Assembly (NCBI RefSeq): GCF_016591715.1
Contig: NZ_AP024109.1
Location: 1,302,001 to 1,366,000 of the forward strand
Source: Mesorhizobium sp. J8
GTDB taxonomy: Bacteria > Pseudomonadota > Alphaproteobacteria > Rhizobiales > Rhizobiaceae
Direction of reading: 5' to 3'
DNA: 64,000 nucleotides
Position numbers and translations under genes: made by a program. Below are positions 47,687-56,979 of the stretch, piece after piece; position 1 is the first letter of the stretch; every line of letters starts with the position of its first letter. The notes under the pieces are model-generated. The model saw nothing but the letters and a program-made list of their open reading frames with translations. It did not search any database and was not told the origin of the DNA.

Positions 47687-49252
47687 TCAGAACAACGAAC
47701 CCTGATTGCCCGGCTCTTTGGCCTTGGCGGTCGGCTTCGTGGCAAGCTTCGGCCGTGCGCTGCCGGAAGTGGCGATGGCTTCGGCAGTGCCGTCCGCGAA
47801 TTCAAGCTGCAGCGCCGCGCCCGGCGCCAGCTCAGCGACCCGTTTGATGACGGTGCCGTCGGCATCCTTGACCAGCGCGAAGCCGCGCGCCAGCACGGCC
47901 TTGTGCGACAGCGTCGCGAGCAGCCGGTCGGCCTGTGTCAACGCGGCGCGCAGCCGGTCGAGCCGCCGTGCCAGCGCCTGGTCCTGCCTGCGCGACAGTC
48001 CGGCCAGTGCCTCGGCCTGCAGCTTCTGCCGCCGCACGATCGGTGCCGGTGACAGGCGCGTCGAATTGCGCTGGAAGTGCTGGCGCCGCTCGCGCACGAT
48101 GGCGAAGAACGCCGCGCGGGCTCGCGCGATGTCGCGGCCGGTCAGGGTGCGCGCTTCGTTCAAGCGCCGCGAAAGCGTGCCCGGCGTCAGCCTTTGCCGC
48201 TCCAGCGTTGCCCGCTTGCGCTCGATATTCACCGTCAGCCCGCGGCCGAGCCGGCTGGTCGCATCGTCGAAACGGCGGCGCGGCAGCGCCAGCAACTGGT
48301 CGGGCGAGGGGAGCGCGCGTGCCGCAGCGCGCACCGCCTGGCGCTTGCGTTCCAGATGCCGCGAGGCGCAGGCGTTGAGCCGCGCGCCCAGGCTGGCCAA
48401 GGTGGCCTCCAGGTCCGCCCTGACCGGCACGGCGATCTCGGCCGCGCCCGTCGGCGTCGGCGCGCGCCTATCGGCAACGAAGTCGATCAGGGTCGTATCG
48501 GTCTCGTGCCCGACGGCCGAGATCACCGGGATGGCGGACGCCGCCACCGCTCGCGCCAGCCCTTCGTCGTTGAAGCCCCAGAGGTCCTCGAGGCTGCCGC
48601 CGCCGCGCGCGACGATCAGAAGATCGGGCTGGCGGATGGGCCCGTCCCACGTCAATGCGTTGAAGCCGTTGACGGCCGCGGTGACTTCCTTGGCCGTCGT
48701 CTCGCCCTGGACCCGCACCGGCCAGACCAGAACATGGAGCGGAAACCGGTCCTTGATGCGATGGATGATGTCGCGGATCACCGAACCGGTCGGCGAGGTG
48801 ACGACGCCGATGACTTTGGGCATGAACGGCAGCCGCCGCTTGCGGCTTGCATCGAACAGGCCTTCGGCCTGCAGCCTGCGCTTGCGCTCTTCCAAGAGCG
48901 CCATCAGCGCGCCGGCGCCCGCCGGCTCCAGATTGTCGATGACGATCTGGTAATTGGATTTTCCGGGATAGGTCGTCAGCCTGCCGCTGGCGATCACCTC
49001 CATGCCTTCCTCGGGGCGGAATTTCAGCCGCGCCATGGTGGTCTTCCAGACCACGGCGTCGATCCGCGCGCGGTCGTCCTTCAACGCGAAGTAAGCGTGG
49101 CCGGACGAATGCGGGCCGCGATAGCCGGAAATCTCGCCGCGCACCCGCACATTGCCGAAGGCGTCCTCGACAGTGCGCTTCAGCGCGCCGGAAATCTCGC
49201 TCACCGTGTATTCGGTGGCGTTGCTGCGTGATTCGGTTGCTGTTTCACTCAT
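47687..49252 (-). CDS. xseA: Exodeoxyribonuclease VII large subunit
   Basis: 521 residues; degrades single-stranded DNA together with the small subunit XseB, which is not nearby. The N-terminal OB-fold ([29 protein letters not shown]) precedes the catalytic region with [50 protein letters not shown] and [29 protein letters not shown] long Arg/Ala-rich helical region and a Lys/Pro-rich C-terminal tail ([15 protein letters not shown]) make it longer than the roughly 456-residue E. coli protein, as in other rhizobia. Confidence 0.95.
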   Translation of the reverse strand: MSETATESRSNATEYTVSEISGALKRTVEDAFGNVRVRGEISGYRGPHSSGHAYFALKDDRARIDAVVWKTTMARLKFRPEEGMEVIASGRLTTYPGKSNYQIVIDNLEPAGAGALMALLEERKRRLQAEGLFDASRKRRLPFMPKVIGVVTSPTGSVIRDIIHRIKDRFPLHVLVWPVRVQGETTAKEVTAAVNGFNALTWDGPIRQPDLLIVARGGGSLEDLWGFNDEGLARAVAASAIPVISAVGHETDTTLIDFVADRRAPTPTGAAEIAVPVRADLEATLASLGARLNACASRHLERKRQAVRAAARALPSPDQLLALPRRRFDDATSRLGRGLTVNIERKRATLERQRLTPGTLSRRLNEARTLTGRDIARARAAFFAIVRERRQHFQRNSTRLSPAPIVRRQKLQAEALAGLSRRQDQALARRLDRLRAALTQADRLLATLSHKAVLARGFALVKDADGTVIKRVAELAPGAALQLEFADGTAEAIATSGSARPKLATKPTAKAKEPGNQGSLF

Positions 49253-49374
49253 TTGGCGATTGGGGAGCGCTTATCGGCCGGCGTCAAGCGCGGAGAAACC
49301 TCGCTAATATTATAACGCGATTTTAAGCCCGATTTGCTTTGACTGACGCGCCAGGAGAGCCGGCCAGGGACGCG

Positions 49375-51585
49375 ATGAGCGCACGCCACAACAGCAGCCC
49401 GTTGACGCGTCAGGTCACGCTGACCGTGCTGACGCTCGCGGCTTTCGCCTTGGCCATTGTCGTCGGTTTCGGCTTCTACGCCGCCAGTCAGGCCGATAAC
49501 GCCTCGCTCGAACGGCAGAAGAGGTTCGTCGCCGACGGCCTGCAGGACCAGATCGCGACTGTCGGGCGGGAGCAGGAAAGCGTTTCAGTCTGGGACGATT
49601 CGGTCGTCAATGCAAAGGCCGGCAACCAGGCCTGGATAGCCGACAATCTCAGCGTCTGGATGTACACCTATTACGGCCATAACCGGATTTACATTCTGGA
49701 TAGCGCCGACCGTCCGATCCACGCCATGCGCGAGGGCAAGGTGGTCGATACATCCGCCTATGGCGAAGACCAGCTCACGCTTCTTCCCATCATCGGAAAA
49801 CTGCGCGGCATGCTGGCTGGACCGCCGCAAACCGAGGCGCACGGCCAGCCTATGAAGATGGCGGCCGAGGATCTGGTGCCCATCGACGGCAGGCCGGCGA
49901 TCGTCAGCGTCGCGCCGCTCGTGCCGAGCTCTGACAGGATCAGGCAGGCGCCCGGCACCGAATATCTGCATATCTCGGTCGAGTTCATCAACGACGCGGT
50001 CGCCGGCAACATCGCCGGAAAGTACCTGCTCGAAGGCGCGCGCCTGGTGCCTTTGTCCGAGCCCGTTGGCCCGGCCGCTGTGCCGCTGGTCGATTCGCGC
50101 GGCGTCATCCTCGGCTATATCGGCTGGGATCAACTGCGCCCTGGCCTCGCCATGGTACGCGAGATCGCTCCTGCCCTGGCGATCGCGCTGCTTCTGGCCG
50201 GTGGCGTGCTGGTCTTCCTGTTGCGCAGGTTGCGTCGCGCCTCGGCCGCGCTGCAGACCAGCCAGGACGAGGCGCAATATCTCGCCTTCCACGACACGCT
50301 CACCGGACTGCCCAATCGGGCGCTGTTCGAGGACCGCTTGCGGCGCACGCTGCTCTTCGCCAGCCAGGACGGAACGCGCGTGGCGCTGCTTTACCTCGAT
50401 CTCGACCGCTTCAAGCATATCAACGACACGCTCGGCCATCCGGCCGGCGACCAACTGGTGCGCCAGACGGCGGCGCGTCTCAGGCACACGATCCGCGAAG
50501 TCGACACCGTCGCCCGCCTCGGCGGCGACGAGTTCGCCATCATCCTGCTCGACGTTCCCGATGTCGGCAGTGCCGAGGACATCGCCAAAAGGCTGCTCGT
50601 GAAGCTGCGCGAGCCGTTCCGGCTGATCGACGACCAGGTCTTTGTCAGCGCGAGCGTCGGCATCGCGCTGTCGTCTGGATCGGAGACCGACGCGGATGAC
50701 CTGTTGCGCAAGGCCGATATCGCGCTTTACGAGGCCAAGAAGAACGGTCGCGGCCGCTACGAGGTGTTCGCCGGCGACATGGACGACCTTTTGTTGCGCA
50801 AGCGCAAGGTCGAATCCGAACTTCGCAAGGCGCTTGAGGGGGATGGCGGCATAAAGCTCGCCTATCAGCCGGTTTTCGCGAGCGATGGCCATCGGATTCT
50901 CGGGGCCGAGGCGCTGATCCGCTGGGGACATGAAGTGCATGGCGCCTTGCCGGCGGCGCAGTTCATCGCCATCGCCGAGGAGCGCGGCCTCATTGGCGAT
51001 TTGGGCAAATGGTCGCTGAGCGAAGCCTGCCGCTTCGCCGCCGGAACCGAATTACCGTGGATCGCGGTGAACGTCTCCCCCATGCAACTGCGCGATACCG
51101 GCTTTGCCGAACAGGTCGCCGCAGTCCTGGAGGAAAGCGGGCTTGATCCGTCCCGCTTGCAGCTCGAGACCACCGAAAGCGTGCTGCTCGAGCACAATGA
51201 CACGATCGGCACGGTGATTGCCGCGCTGCGCCAGTCCGGCGTGCGCATCGTGCTCGACGATTTCGGCACCGGCTATTCTTCGCTCAGCTATCTGCGCCGC
51301 CAGGCGATCGATAAGTTGAAGATCGACCGCTCCTTTGTGCGCTTGCTCGACGAGGACGAAAGCGCCCGCGCGATCGCGAAGACGCTGATCGAACTGGCGC
51401 TGGCGCTCAAGGTCGAGGTGACCGCCGAAGGCGTCGAGACGGATGCGCAAAAGAACCTGCTGGTCGGCATGGGTTGCCGCCAATTGCAGGGCTACCTGCT
51501 GTCGCCGCCCCTGGAGCCCGGCCAGTTGCTTGCGTTGCCGGGTGTCTCGTCGCTCGATCAGGGGCGTTCCGTCGCTCGGGCCTGA
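49375..51585 (+). CDS. Membrane CHASE4-GGDEF-EAL c-di-GMP turnover protein
   Basis: 736 residues from the ATG at 49375, which follows CCAGGGA; a TTG at 49339 is an alternative. A transmembrane helix (about 15-36), a periplasmic CHASE4-like sensor (about 40-255: WDDSVVNAKAGNQAWI..NLSVWMY is the telltale part), a second helix (about 262-284), a GGDEF domain with the intact motif LGGDEFAII and the turn DTLTGLPNRALFEDR, then an EAL domain with AEALIRW, VNVSPMQL, DDFGTGYSS, KIDRSFV and TAEGVET, all catalytic residues being present. It could both make and break cyclic di-GMP in response to a periplasmic signal, and so influence adhesion or motility. Divergent from xseA. Confidence 0.93.
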   Translation: MSARHNSSPLTRQVTLTVLTLAAFALAIVVGFGFYAASQADNASLERQKRFVADGLQDQIATVGREQESVSVWDDSVVNAKAGNQAWIADNLSVWMYTYYGHNRIYILDSADRPIHAMREGKVVDTSAYGEDQLTLLPIIGKLRGMLAGPPQTEAHGQPMKMAAEDLVPIDGRPAIVSVAPLVPSSDRIRQAPGTEYLHISVEFINDAVAGNIAGKYLLEGARLVPLSEPVGPAAVPLVDSRGVILGYIGWDQLRPGLAMVREIAPALAIALLLAGGVLVFLLRRLRRASAALQTSQDEAQYLAFHDTLTGLPNRALFEDRLRRTLLFASQDGTRVALLYLDLDRFKHINDTLGHPAGDQLVRQTAARLRHTIREVDTVARLGGDEFAIILLDVPDVGSAEDIAKRLLVKLREPFRLIDDQVFVSASVGIALSSGSETDADDLLRKADIALYEAKKNGRGRYEVFAGDMDDLLLRKRKVESELRKALEGDGGIKLAYQPVFASDGHRILGAEALIRWGHEVHGALPAAQFIAIAEERGLIGDLGKWSLSEACRFAAGTELPWIAVNVSPMQLRDTGFAEQVAAVLEESGLDPSRLQLETTESVLLEHNDTIGTVIAALRQSGVRIVLDDFGTGYSSLSYLRRQAIDKLKIDRSFVRLLDEDESARAIAKTLIELALALKVEVTAEGVETDAQKNLLVGMGCRQLQGYLLSPPLEPGQLLALPGVSSLDQGRSVARA

Positions 51586-51587
51586 CG

Positions 51588-52544
51588 TTACCACCCAGGC
51601 ATGATCTGGTTCGCCTTGACCCGCTTCATCTTGGCGAAGGCGAGCGCGGCGAAGTCGAAACTTCCAGCCTCTTCGCTGACCGGCACGGAAATATTGTCGA
51701 GGCTCTCGGCGATGTGGCGGGCCAAGGCGTCGACGATCTCCGGCTGCGAGGTCTGACCGCGCATGATGCCGATGCGGCAATCCGGCAACTGGCCGAACCC
51801 GTCGGCCTCGCCGAGCACGCGCATGCCGGGCCTGAGCGCGCATTCCGGCAGCACCGAGACCGCCAGGCCGGAAAGCACGGCCGCGGTGATCACGGTGGCC
51901 GAGAAGCTGGAGAACAGCACGCGGTAGTCGCGATTCTGCCGGTCGAGCACGTCGACGGCGGCGCGCCGCCAGATGCAGTTCGGCCGGCCGAATGCCATCG
52001 GCAGGGTTTCCTGCTCATGCGTGGCGTGGTTGGCCGAGGTCACCCACAAAAGCGGCTCGCGCCGAACCACTTCCGACTGGCCGCGCGTGTCGTTATGCGT
52101 CACCAGCGCCAGGTCGAGATTGCCGCGCTTGATGTGCTCGACCAGCCCCGGCGTCGGCTCGCAGACGACGGTCAGCTCGACCCGCGGGTTGGAGCGCGAG
52201 AAGCGCGCCATGATCTCGGGCAGGAAGCGGTCGGCATAGTCGTCCGGCGTGCCGATGCGGATGGTGCCTTCGAGCCGCTGGTCGTCGAAGGCGGCCAAGG
52301 TCTCGCGGTTGAGGTAGATCAGTCGCCGCGCATAGGAAAGCAGCCGGTCGCCCTCCTCGGTCAGCTTGTTGGTGCGGCCGTCCTTTTCGAACAGCGGCTT
52401 GCCGATCCGCTCCTCCAGCCGCCGCATCTGCATCGACACGGCCGACTGTGTCCGGTGCACCTCTTCGGCCGCGCGGGTGAAGCTTCCTGTGTCGGCGATT
52501 GAGATGAAGGTCTGCAACTGATCGAGGTCGAGCGGCGCTTTCAT
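51588..52544 (-). CDS. LysR-family transcriptional regulator
   Basis: 318 residues. N-terminal HTH LDQLQTFISIADTGSFTRAAEEVHRTQSAVSMQMRRLE (two overlapping parts, about 6-45) with LFEKDGRTNKLTEEGDRLL, then an effector domain beginning GTIRIGTPDDYADRFLPEIMARF. Converges on the c-di-GMP gene with a 2-bp gap and is divergent from the DUF1127 gene, which is 236 bp away. LysR proteins often control the divergent gene, so DUF1127 is a candidate target; nothing else supports that here. Confidence 0.92.
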   Translation of the reverse strand: MKAPLDLDQLQTFISIADTGSFTRAAEEVHRTQSAVSMQMRRLEERIGKPLFEKDGRTNKLTEEGDRLLSYARRLIYLNRETLAAFDDQRLEGTIRIGTPDDYADRFLPEIMARFSRSNPRVELTVVCEPTPGLVEHIKRGNLDLALVTHNDTRGQSEVVRREPLLWVTSANHATHEQETLPMAFGRPNCIWRRAAVDVLDRQNRDYRVLFSSFSATVITAAVLSGLAVSVLPECALRPGMRVLGEADGFGQLPDCRIGIMRGQTSQPEIVDALARHIAESLDNISVPVSEEAGSFDFAALAFAKMKRVKANQIMPGW

Positions 52545-52648
52545 CGGTCCAACCTATCATTGATGTTGATGCTACAGATTAAAAACATTCGTTGGATTAA
52601 TCAATCGCAGGATGGCAAATTGGCATCGTCCACATGAAGGCACTGCGT

Positions 52649-52681
52649 GTCGCCCAAAAGTGGCCCCGCTTTTGGGGCGAC
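52649..52681. repeat. Palindromic intergenic repeat between LysR and DUF1127
   Basis: CGCCCAAAAG-TGGCCCCG-CTTTTGGGGCG forms a hairpin with about 10-bp arms and is followed by ACGACATGCAT. This resembles another repeat often seen in Mesorhizobium intergenic DNA. It may alternatively be an attenuator or operator of the DUF1127 gene. Confidence 0.55.
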
Positions 52682-52780
52682 GACATGCATCACTTAAGCG
52701 AATCGAAACCGCGATGGCGCTTCTCCCAAGGCGCCGATTGACTGGTTTCGTCCGCTCGACTCCTGGAAGGAGAGACTGAC

Positions 52781-53071
52781 ATGACCACGATCGAATTCGC
52801 TTCCGAGACCCCGCGCATCACCACGCGTCCGGCCGTTGCGACGCGCGTGCTCAATGCTCTCGCCAACGCCTACGTAGCCTGGAAAAACCGCCGCGCCTTC
52901 TATCGTCTGGGCGAGATGTCGGACGCCGAGCTTGCCGATATCGGCCTGACGCGCGCCGACCTCCATGTTGCCGTCGCCGTGCCGTTCGGCCGCGACCCGA
53001 CCGTGAAGCTGCGCGCCATCGCCAGCGAGCGTGCCGACACGATCGAGGATCTCGCTCGTCGGGTGGCCTGA
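52781..53071 (+). CDS. DUF1127-domain protein
   Basis: 96 residues; start supported by AAGGAGAG at 52768-52775. The core AYVAWKNRRAFYRLGEMSDAELADIGLTRADL (about residues 30-62, in two parts: WKNRRAFYRL and LADIGLTR) is the DUF1127/YjiS domain. Small Arg-rich DUF1127 proteins in alphaproteobacteria have been tied to RNA turnover and phosphate or stress responses, and this one carries a longer C-terminal tail than the roughly 50-residue forms. A hairpin terminator lies 116 bp downstream. Confidence 0.87.
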   Translation: MTTIEFASETPRITTRPAVATRVLNALANAYVAWKNRRAFYRLGEMSDAELADIGLTRADLHVAVAVPFGRDPTVKLRAIASERADTIEDLARRVA

Positions 53072-53186
53072 ACGCCCGCGTTGCCTGAATTTCCGGTCGC
53101 ATTGAACCTTTTCGCGGCTCGGCGCGACCAAGCTTCATGCAGGCTCCCACACTCCCTGCCGGTTCCCCGCCGGCCAGCCTGCACAT

Positions 53187-53220
53187 TGCCCGGTTCTCCT
53201 CCAGGACCGGGCATTTTTTT
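53187..53220 (+). terminator. Rho-independent terminator
   Basis: TGCCCGGTTC-TCCTCCA-like loop-GGACCGGGCA followed by a run of seven T. It is the only classic intrinsic terminator I find, and serves the DUF1127 gene or a short transcript behind it. Confidence 0.85.
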
Positions 53221-53229
53221 AAGATATGC

Positions 53230-53380
53230 CGATATTCAGGTGAGGCCGGCCTGCAAATGCAGGCCTCCTGCGCTTCCGGTGCTCACGTCCTTAAGTACGC
53301 TCCGCTCCGGTTCTCGGAAGCCGGCATTTTGGTCGTTTCGCGCCCGTCTTCGACTCCGGCTCGGCCTGACCTGAATCTCG
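53230..53380. repeat. Inverted-repeat element of about 150 bp
   Basis: The ends CGATATTCAGGTGAGGCC (53230-53247) and, inverted, GGCCTGACCTGAATCTCG (53363-53380) match at 16 of 18 positions. Just inside the left end is a perfect hairpin GGCCTGCA-AA-TGCAGGCC (53248-53265), and the middle holds CTCACGTCCTTAAGTACGCT, a near-palindrome. No gene inside. Looks like a small mobile or repetitive element or a structured RNA. Confidence 0.5.
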
Positions 53381-53401
53381 ACACATCCTAGGTTGCGAAA
53401 C

Positions 53402-54430
53402 CTAACGTCGGTCCATGTCGCGCTTGAACTGGTCGAAGATCGTCTCCACGCCCTTTTGATACTCGTCGCGCTGCTGCGCGCCGGTCTCGAACATCTTCCC
53501 GAAGATGTCGTCGAAGGGATTTCGCGGCCGCCCGCTCGGGTTGGTCTGCGGCTGTTGCGGCGCGTTCTGCTGCGGCTGGCGTTGTTGCGGCTGCGGTGCC
53601 GGTTGCGCGCCGGGCAAGCCGAAACCGCCGCCGCCTTGGCGCAGCATCTCCTCGAAGATCTTGCCCAGCGGATTGTCGCCATAGGAGCTTTGCGTCTGTT
53701 GCGGCCGAGTCTGCTGCGGCTGCTGCGCCGCGCCGCCGCCGAACATGTCCTGCAGCACCTTGCCGAGCGGGTTCTCGCCGTAAGGATTGGGCGATTGCTG
53801 CGGCTGGTTCTGGGGTTGGGACTGCGACGCACCGCCGCCGAACATGTCCTGCAGCACTTTGCCGAGCGGGTTCTCGCCGTAGGGATTTGGCGCCGGCTGC
53901 GGCGCCTGGCGTTGCTGCGGCGGCGGCGAGACGCCGCTTTGCCGCATCATCTCCTCGATGATCTCGCCGAGCGGATTGTTGCCGCCGAGGCCTCCGGCCG
54001 CCCGCATCTGGTTGTTGGTCTGGTTGAACAGTCCGCCCATCATCATCGAAGCCAGGGCCGGCAGCATCTGTTGCAGCACCTGCTGGCTCAATCCCGTCGC
54101 CTGCGCAGCTTGGGCTGCCACGGCCCGCGACAGCTCCTTCGAGCCGAACAGATGGCCGAGGATGCCGTTGCCTTCATCGATGCCTTGCGGCGAAAAGGCC
54201 CTCCTGGCGTCCTCGAAATACTTGGCATGCTGGCCGCTCGCCATCGCGGTCAAGAACGCGCCCATCCCGTAAGGATCGGCGGTGTTGCGCTGCAACCCTT
54301 GCGAGAAGGCCGGCAGCAGCGCCTGCACGGCGGCCTGGGCCTGTTGCATCGAAAGCCCGTATTGCTGTGCCAGCGCCTGCATGCCGGCACCGTTCTGGGC
54401 CTGGGTGAAAATGTCGAACAGGGAAGGCAT
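53402..54430 (-). CDS. DUF937-domain protein with repeated C-terminal NPLGxxLxxMF motifs
   Basis: 342 residues. The N-terminal half (about 1-150) is DUF937-like: MPSLFDIFTQAQNGAGMQALAQ, AAVQALLPAFSQGLQRN and VLQQMLPALASMMMGGLFNQ, a helical family of unknown function. The second half is Gln/Pro-rich with five spaced copies of a short motif: NPLGEIIEEMM, NPLGKVLQDMFGGG (twice), NPLGKIFEEML and NPFDDIFGKMF. The repetition suggests multivalent docking or assembly. No signal peptide. Transcribed alone, toward the repeat element. Confidence 0.8.
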   Translation of the reverse strand: MPSLFDIFTQAQNGAGMQALAQQYGLSMQQAQAAVQALLPAFSQGLQRNTADPYGMGAFLTAMASGQHAKYFEDARRAFSPQGIDEGNGILGHLFGSKELSRAVAAQAAQATGLSQQVLQQMLPALASMMMGGLFNQTNNQMRAAGGLGGNNPLGEIIEEMMRQSGVSPPPQQRQAPQPAPNPYGENPLGKVLQDMFGGGASQSQPQNQPQQSPNPYGENPLGKVLQDMFGGGAAQQPQQTRPQQTQSSYGDNPLGKIFEEMLRQGGGGFGLPGAQPAPQPQQRQPQQNAPQQPQTNPSGRPRNPFDDIFGKMFETGAQQRDEYQKGVETIFDQFKRDMDRR

Positions 54431-54529
54431 CGGGTTCTCCTCCGAGAATATCCTCCTGAGGAGCCTAGTTCCTTTCCATCACCGATTGAAGCGGCTTTTG
54501 CTGCCCACCGCTCGACGCATCCCTGACGG

Positions 54530-55903
54530 TTAATAGGCATATTCCATGAACACCGGCTCGATCGAGCCGCCCCAGCGCGTGTGGTAGGCCGACAGCATCT
54601 CTTCGGCACTGGTGGTGCCGCGCGCCACCACCTCGTCGAGCGTGTTGAGGAACGACGTCTCGTCATAGCCGTCGCGGTTCTTCTTGCAGCGGTTCTTCAG
54701 GCCCATGCGCGAGATGGCGAGCACGTCGCGGGCGACGTCGCGCAAGGTGGCGTTGCGGAACGGCGTGGCGATGCCGAGCTCCGGCACGGCGTTGCGCATC
54801 GCCAGTGCTTCCTCATAGGTCCAGCTCGATGTCAGCGCCTCGGCGGCGTCCAGCGCCTGCTCGTCATAGAGCAGCCCGACCCAGAAGGCGGGCAGGGCGC
54901 AGATGCGCCGCCACGGCCCGCCATCGGCGCCGCGCATCTCGAGGAAGCGCTTCAGCCGCACGTCGGGGAACAGGGTGGAGAGATGGTTGGCCCAGTCGCC
55001 CATCGTCGGCAAGCCGTCGGGGACTTCGTTGCGGGCAGCTCCCGCCATGAACTGGCGGAAGGTATAGCGCGTCATATCGTGATAGTGACCGTCGCGGATG
55101 ACGAAATACATCGGCACGTCGAGCGCCCATTCGACATAGTCGGCAAAGCCGAAATCCGGCGCGAAGCAGAATTCGAGCATGCCGGAGCGCTGGTTGTCGG
55201 TATCGCGCCAGATGTCGCCGCGCCAGCTCTGCAGCCCGTTCGGCCGGCTCTCGGTGAAGGGCGAGTTGGCGAACAGCGCCGTCGACAGCGGCTGCAGCTT
55301 CAGCGACACCTGCATCTTGCGGCGCATGTCGGTCTCGCTCTCGAAGTCGAGATTCACCTGGATCGTGCAGGTGCGGTACATCATGTCGAGGCCCTTGGTG
55401 CCGACCTTCGGCATGTAGCGCGTCATGATCTCGTAGCGAGACTTCGGCATTTTCGGCGTGTCGGCCAGCGACCATTTCGGGCTGCCGCCGAGGCCGAGGA
55501 AGCGGATGCCGAGCGGCTCGGCGATCTCGCGCACCTGCGCCAGATGCGCGTTGCCCTCGCGGCAGGTCTGGTGGATCGACTCCAGCGGCGCGCCGGAAAG
55601 CTCGAACTGGCCGCCGGGCTCCAGCGAGATCGCGCCCTGGCCGGTCGGCTCGACAAGGCCGATGATGCGGCCCGCATCCATGATCGGATCCCAGCCCAGC
55701 TTTTCCTGCATGCCTTCCAGGATGGCGCGGATGCCGCGCTCGCCGCCATAGGGCACGGGCTCGTTGCCGTCGACATAGAAGGGGAATTTCTCGTGCTCGG
55801 TGCCGATGCGCCATTTGTCACGCGGCTTGTTGCCGGCGGCCAGGTAGCCGACCAGTTCGTCGATGCCTTCGATGGGCTGGGTATCGGTTGTGTCGCGCGC
55901 CAT
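54530..55903 (-). CDS. gshA: Glutamate-cysteine ligase, plant/alphaproteobacterial type
   Basis: 457 residues; joins glutamate and cysteine with ATP in the first step of glutathione synthesis, cytoplasmic. The family 2 (plant-type) pattern is clear: KWRIGTEHEKFPF, YGGERGIRAILEGM, EPGGQFELSGAP, TCTIQVNLDF and FTESRPNGLQSWRGDIW. GshB is not in the window. Cys pairs used for redox control in plants are not obviously kept. Start ATG is unambiguous. Confidence 0.95.
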   Translation of the reverse strand: MARDTTDTQPIEGIDELVGYLAAGNKPRDKWRIGTEHEKFPFYVDGNEPVPYGGERGIRAILEGMQEKLGWDPIMDAGRIIGLVEPTGQGAISLEPGGQFELSGAPLESIHQTCREGNAHLAQVREIAEPLGIRFLGLGGSPKWSLADTPKMPKSRYEIMTRYMPKVGTKGLDMMYRTCTIQVNLDFESETDMRRKMQVSLKLQPLSTALFANSPFTESRPNGLQSWRGDIWRDTDNQRSGMLEFCFAPDFGFADYVEWALDVPMYFVIRDGHYHDMTRYTFRQFMAGAARNEVPDGLPTMGDWANHLSTLFPDVRLKRFLEMRGADGGPWRRICALPAFWVGLLYDEQALDAAEALTSSWTYEEALAMRNAVPELGIATPFRNATLRDVARDVLAISRMGLKNRCKKNRDGYDETSFLNTLDEVVARGTTSAEEMLSAYHTRWGGSIEPVFMEYAY

Positions 55904-55916
55904 CTCGCCCCTCCGT

Positions 55917-55950
55917 GCGCATGATCTCCGAAAACCGGGACCGATTTCCG
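55917..55950. repeat. Possible fragment of GCATGATC-type rhizobial repeat
   Basis: GCGCATGATCTCCGAAAACC then GGGACCGATTTCCG resembles half of a common rhizobial intergenic palindrome (GCATGATC..GAAAA...TTTTC..GATCATGC). The closing arm is missing. It lies 14 bp upstream of the gshA start. Confidence 0.35.
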
Positions 55951-56110
55951 CTGGACGTCCTGCGCAAGTCTTTTAAGTGTTACAGCGCCCATTGCCCCAC
56001 GAAAAGGAGGCGCGGTGCTGCAGTGGCCGGACGGCCGCCGGCGCTAGATGGACGAAATGCCGGCAGACGATCAAGCAAAAAATCCTGAGCCAGGCCTCAA
56101 GAGGATTTGA

Positions 56111-56845
56111 TCACCAGTCGCCGACCGTCGCCTGCATCACCGCCAATGCCGCCACCGCCGCGGTGTCGGCGCGCAGGATCCGCGGCCCGAGCGGGATGGC
56201 GGTGACGAAAGGCAAGGCCCTCAGCATCTTGCGCTCGTCCTCGGAAAATCCGCCCTCAGGTCCGACCAGAAGCGCAAGTTTCTTTTCCCTTACCGCTTGC
56301 AGGGCCGGCAGCGGATTGTTGGTCGAGGCATCCTCGTCGCAGAAGATCAGCCGCCGCTCCTTGTCCCAATTGGCAAGAAGCCGCTCCAGCTTCTCCGCCT
56401 CGCGCATCTCCGGCACCGCAAGTACGCCGCATTGCTCGGCCGCTTCCACCACGTTGGCGCGCAGCCGGTCGATGCCGGGCTTTGCCACCTGCGTGTGCTG
56501 GGTGATGACCGGCTGCAGTGTGCCGGCCCCCATCTCGACCGCCTTTTGCACCAGATAATCGAGCCGGCCCTGCTTCAGCGGCGCGAAGCAGTAGACGAGA
56601 TCGGGCAGCGGCGGCTGCGGCCGCTGCAACTCCAGCACCTTCAGCCGGACCGCCTTCTTCGACTTCGCGGCGATCGCAGCCGACCATTCGCCGTCGCGGC
56701 CGTTGAAAAGCAGCACCTCGGCGCCTTCGCCGAGCCGCAGCACATGGGCGAGATAATGGCTTTGCTGTTGGCCGGCATCGAATTCGAGGCCCGGCCCGAG
56801 ATCGTCCGGCACGAACAGCCGCTGCATTTTGTAGTTGGCGCGCAT
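56111..56845 (-). CDS. rsmE: 16S rRNA (uracil-1498-N3)-methyltransferase
   Basis: 244 residues. RsmE methylates U1498 of 16S rRNA with S-adenosylmethionine. The N-terminal PUA-like part ([33 protein letters not shown]) and the C-terminal SPOUT knot ([15 protein letters not shown], then [18 protein letters not shown]) are both complete. The start could be MRANYK at 56845 or MQRLFV 18 bp downstream; both are in frame. Next to gshA but with about 207 bp between, so probably separate transcripts. Confidence 0.95.
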   Translation of the reverse strand: MRANYKMQRLFVPDDLGPGLEFDAGQQQSHYLAHVLRLGEGAEVLLFNGRDGEWSAAIAAKSKKAVRLKVLELQRPQPPLPDLVYCFAPLKQGRLDYLVQKAVEMGAGTLQPVITQHTQVAKPGIDRLRANVVEAAEQCGVLAVPEMREAEKLERLLANWDKERRLIFCDEDASTNNPLPALQAVREKKLALLVGPEGGFSEDERKMLRALPFVTAIPLGPRILRADTAAVAALAVMQATVGDW

Positions 56846-56913
56846 GGCCCAAGCAGGTTCCGCAAAAGGGGTCCTGCGGTTTTGCGATTAGAACCTGCGA
56901 AAAACAAGGGAAC

Positions 56914-56955
56914 CTAAGCAGATATTCGTGGGACATCCCACGAATATCTGCCTAG
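56914..56955. promoter_or_regulatory. Large near-perfect palindrome between unknown gene and rsmE
   Basis: GCAGATATTCGTGGGA-CA-TCCCACGAATATCTGC (56918-56951) has perfect 16-bp arms, and the match continues outward (CTAA/CTAG) with one mismatch. No T-run follows on either strand. It lies 69 bp upstream of rsmE and just past the stop of the minus-strand gene at 56980. Confidence 0.6.
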
Positions 56956-56979
56956 CGATGAGCGAGGCGTTGACTGTCG

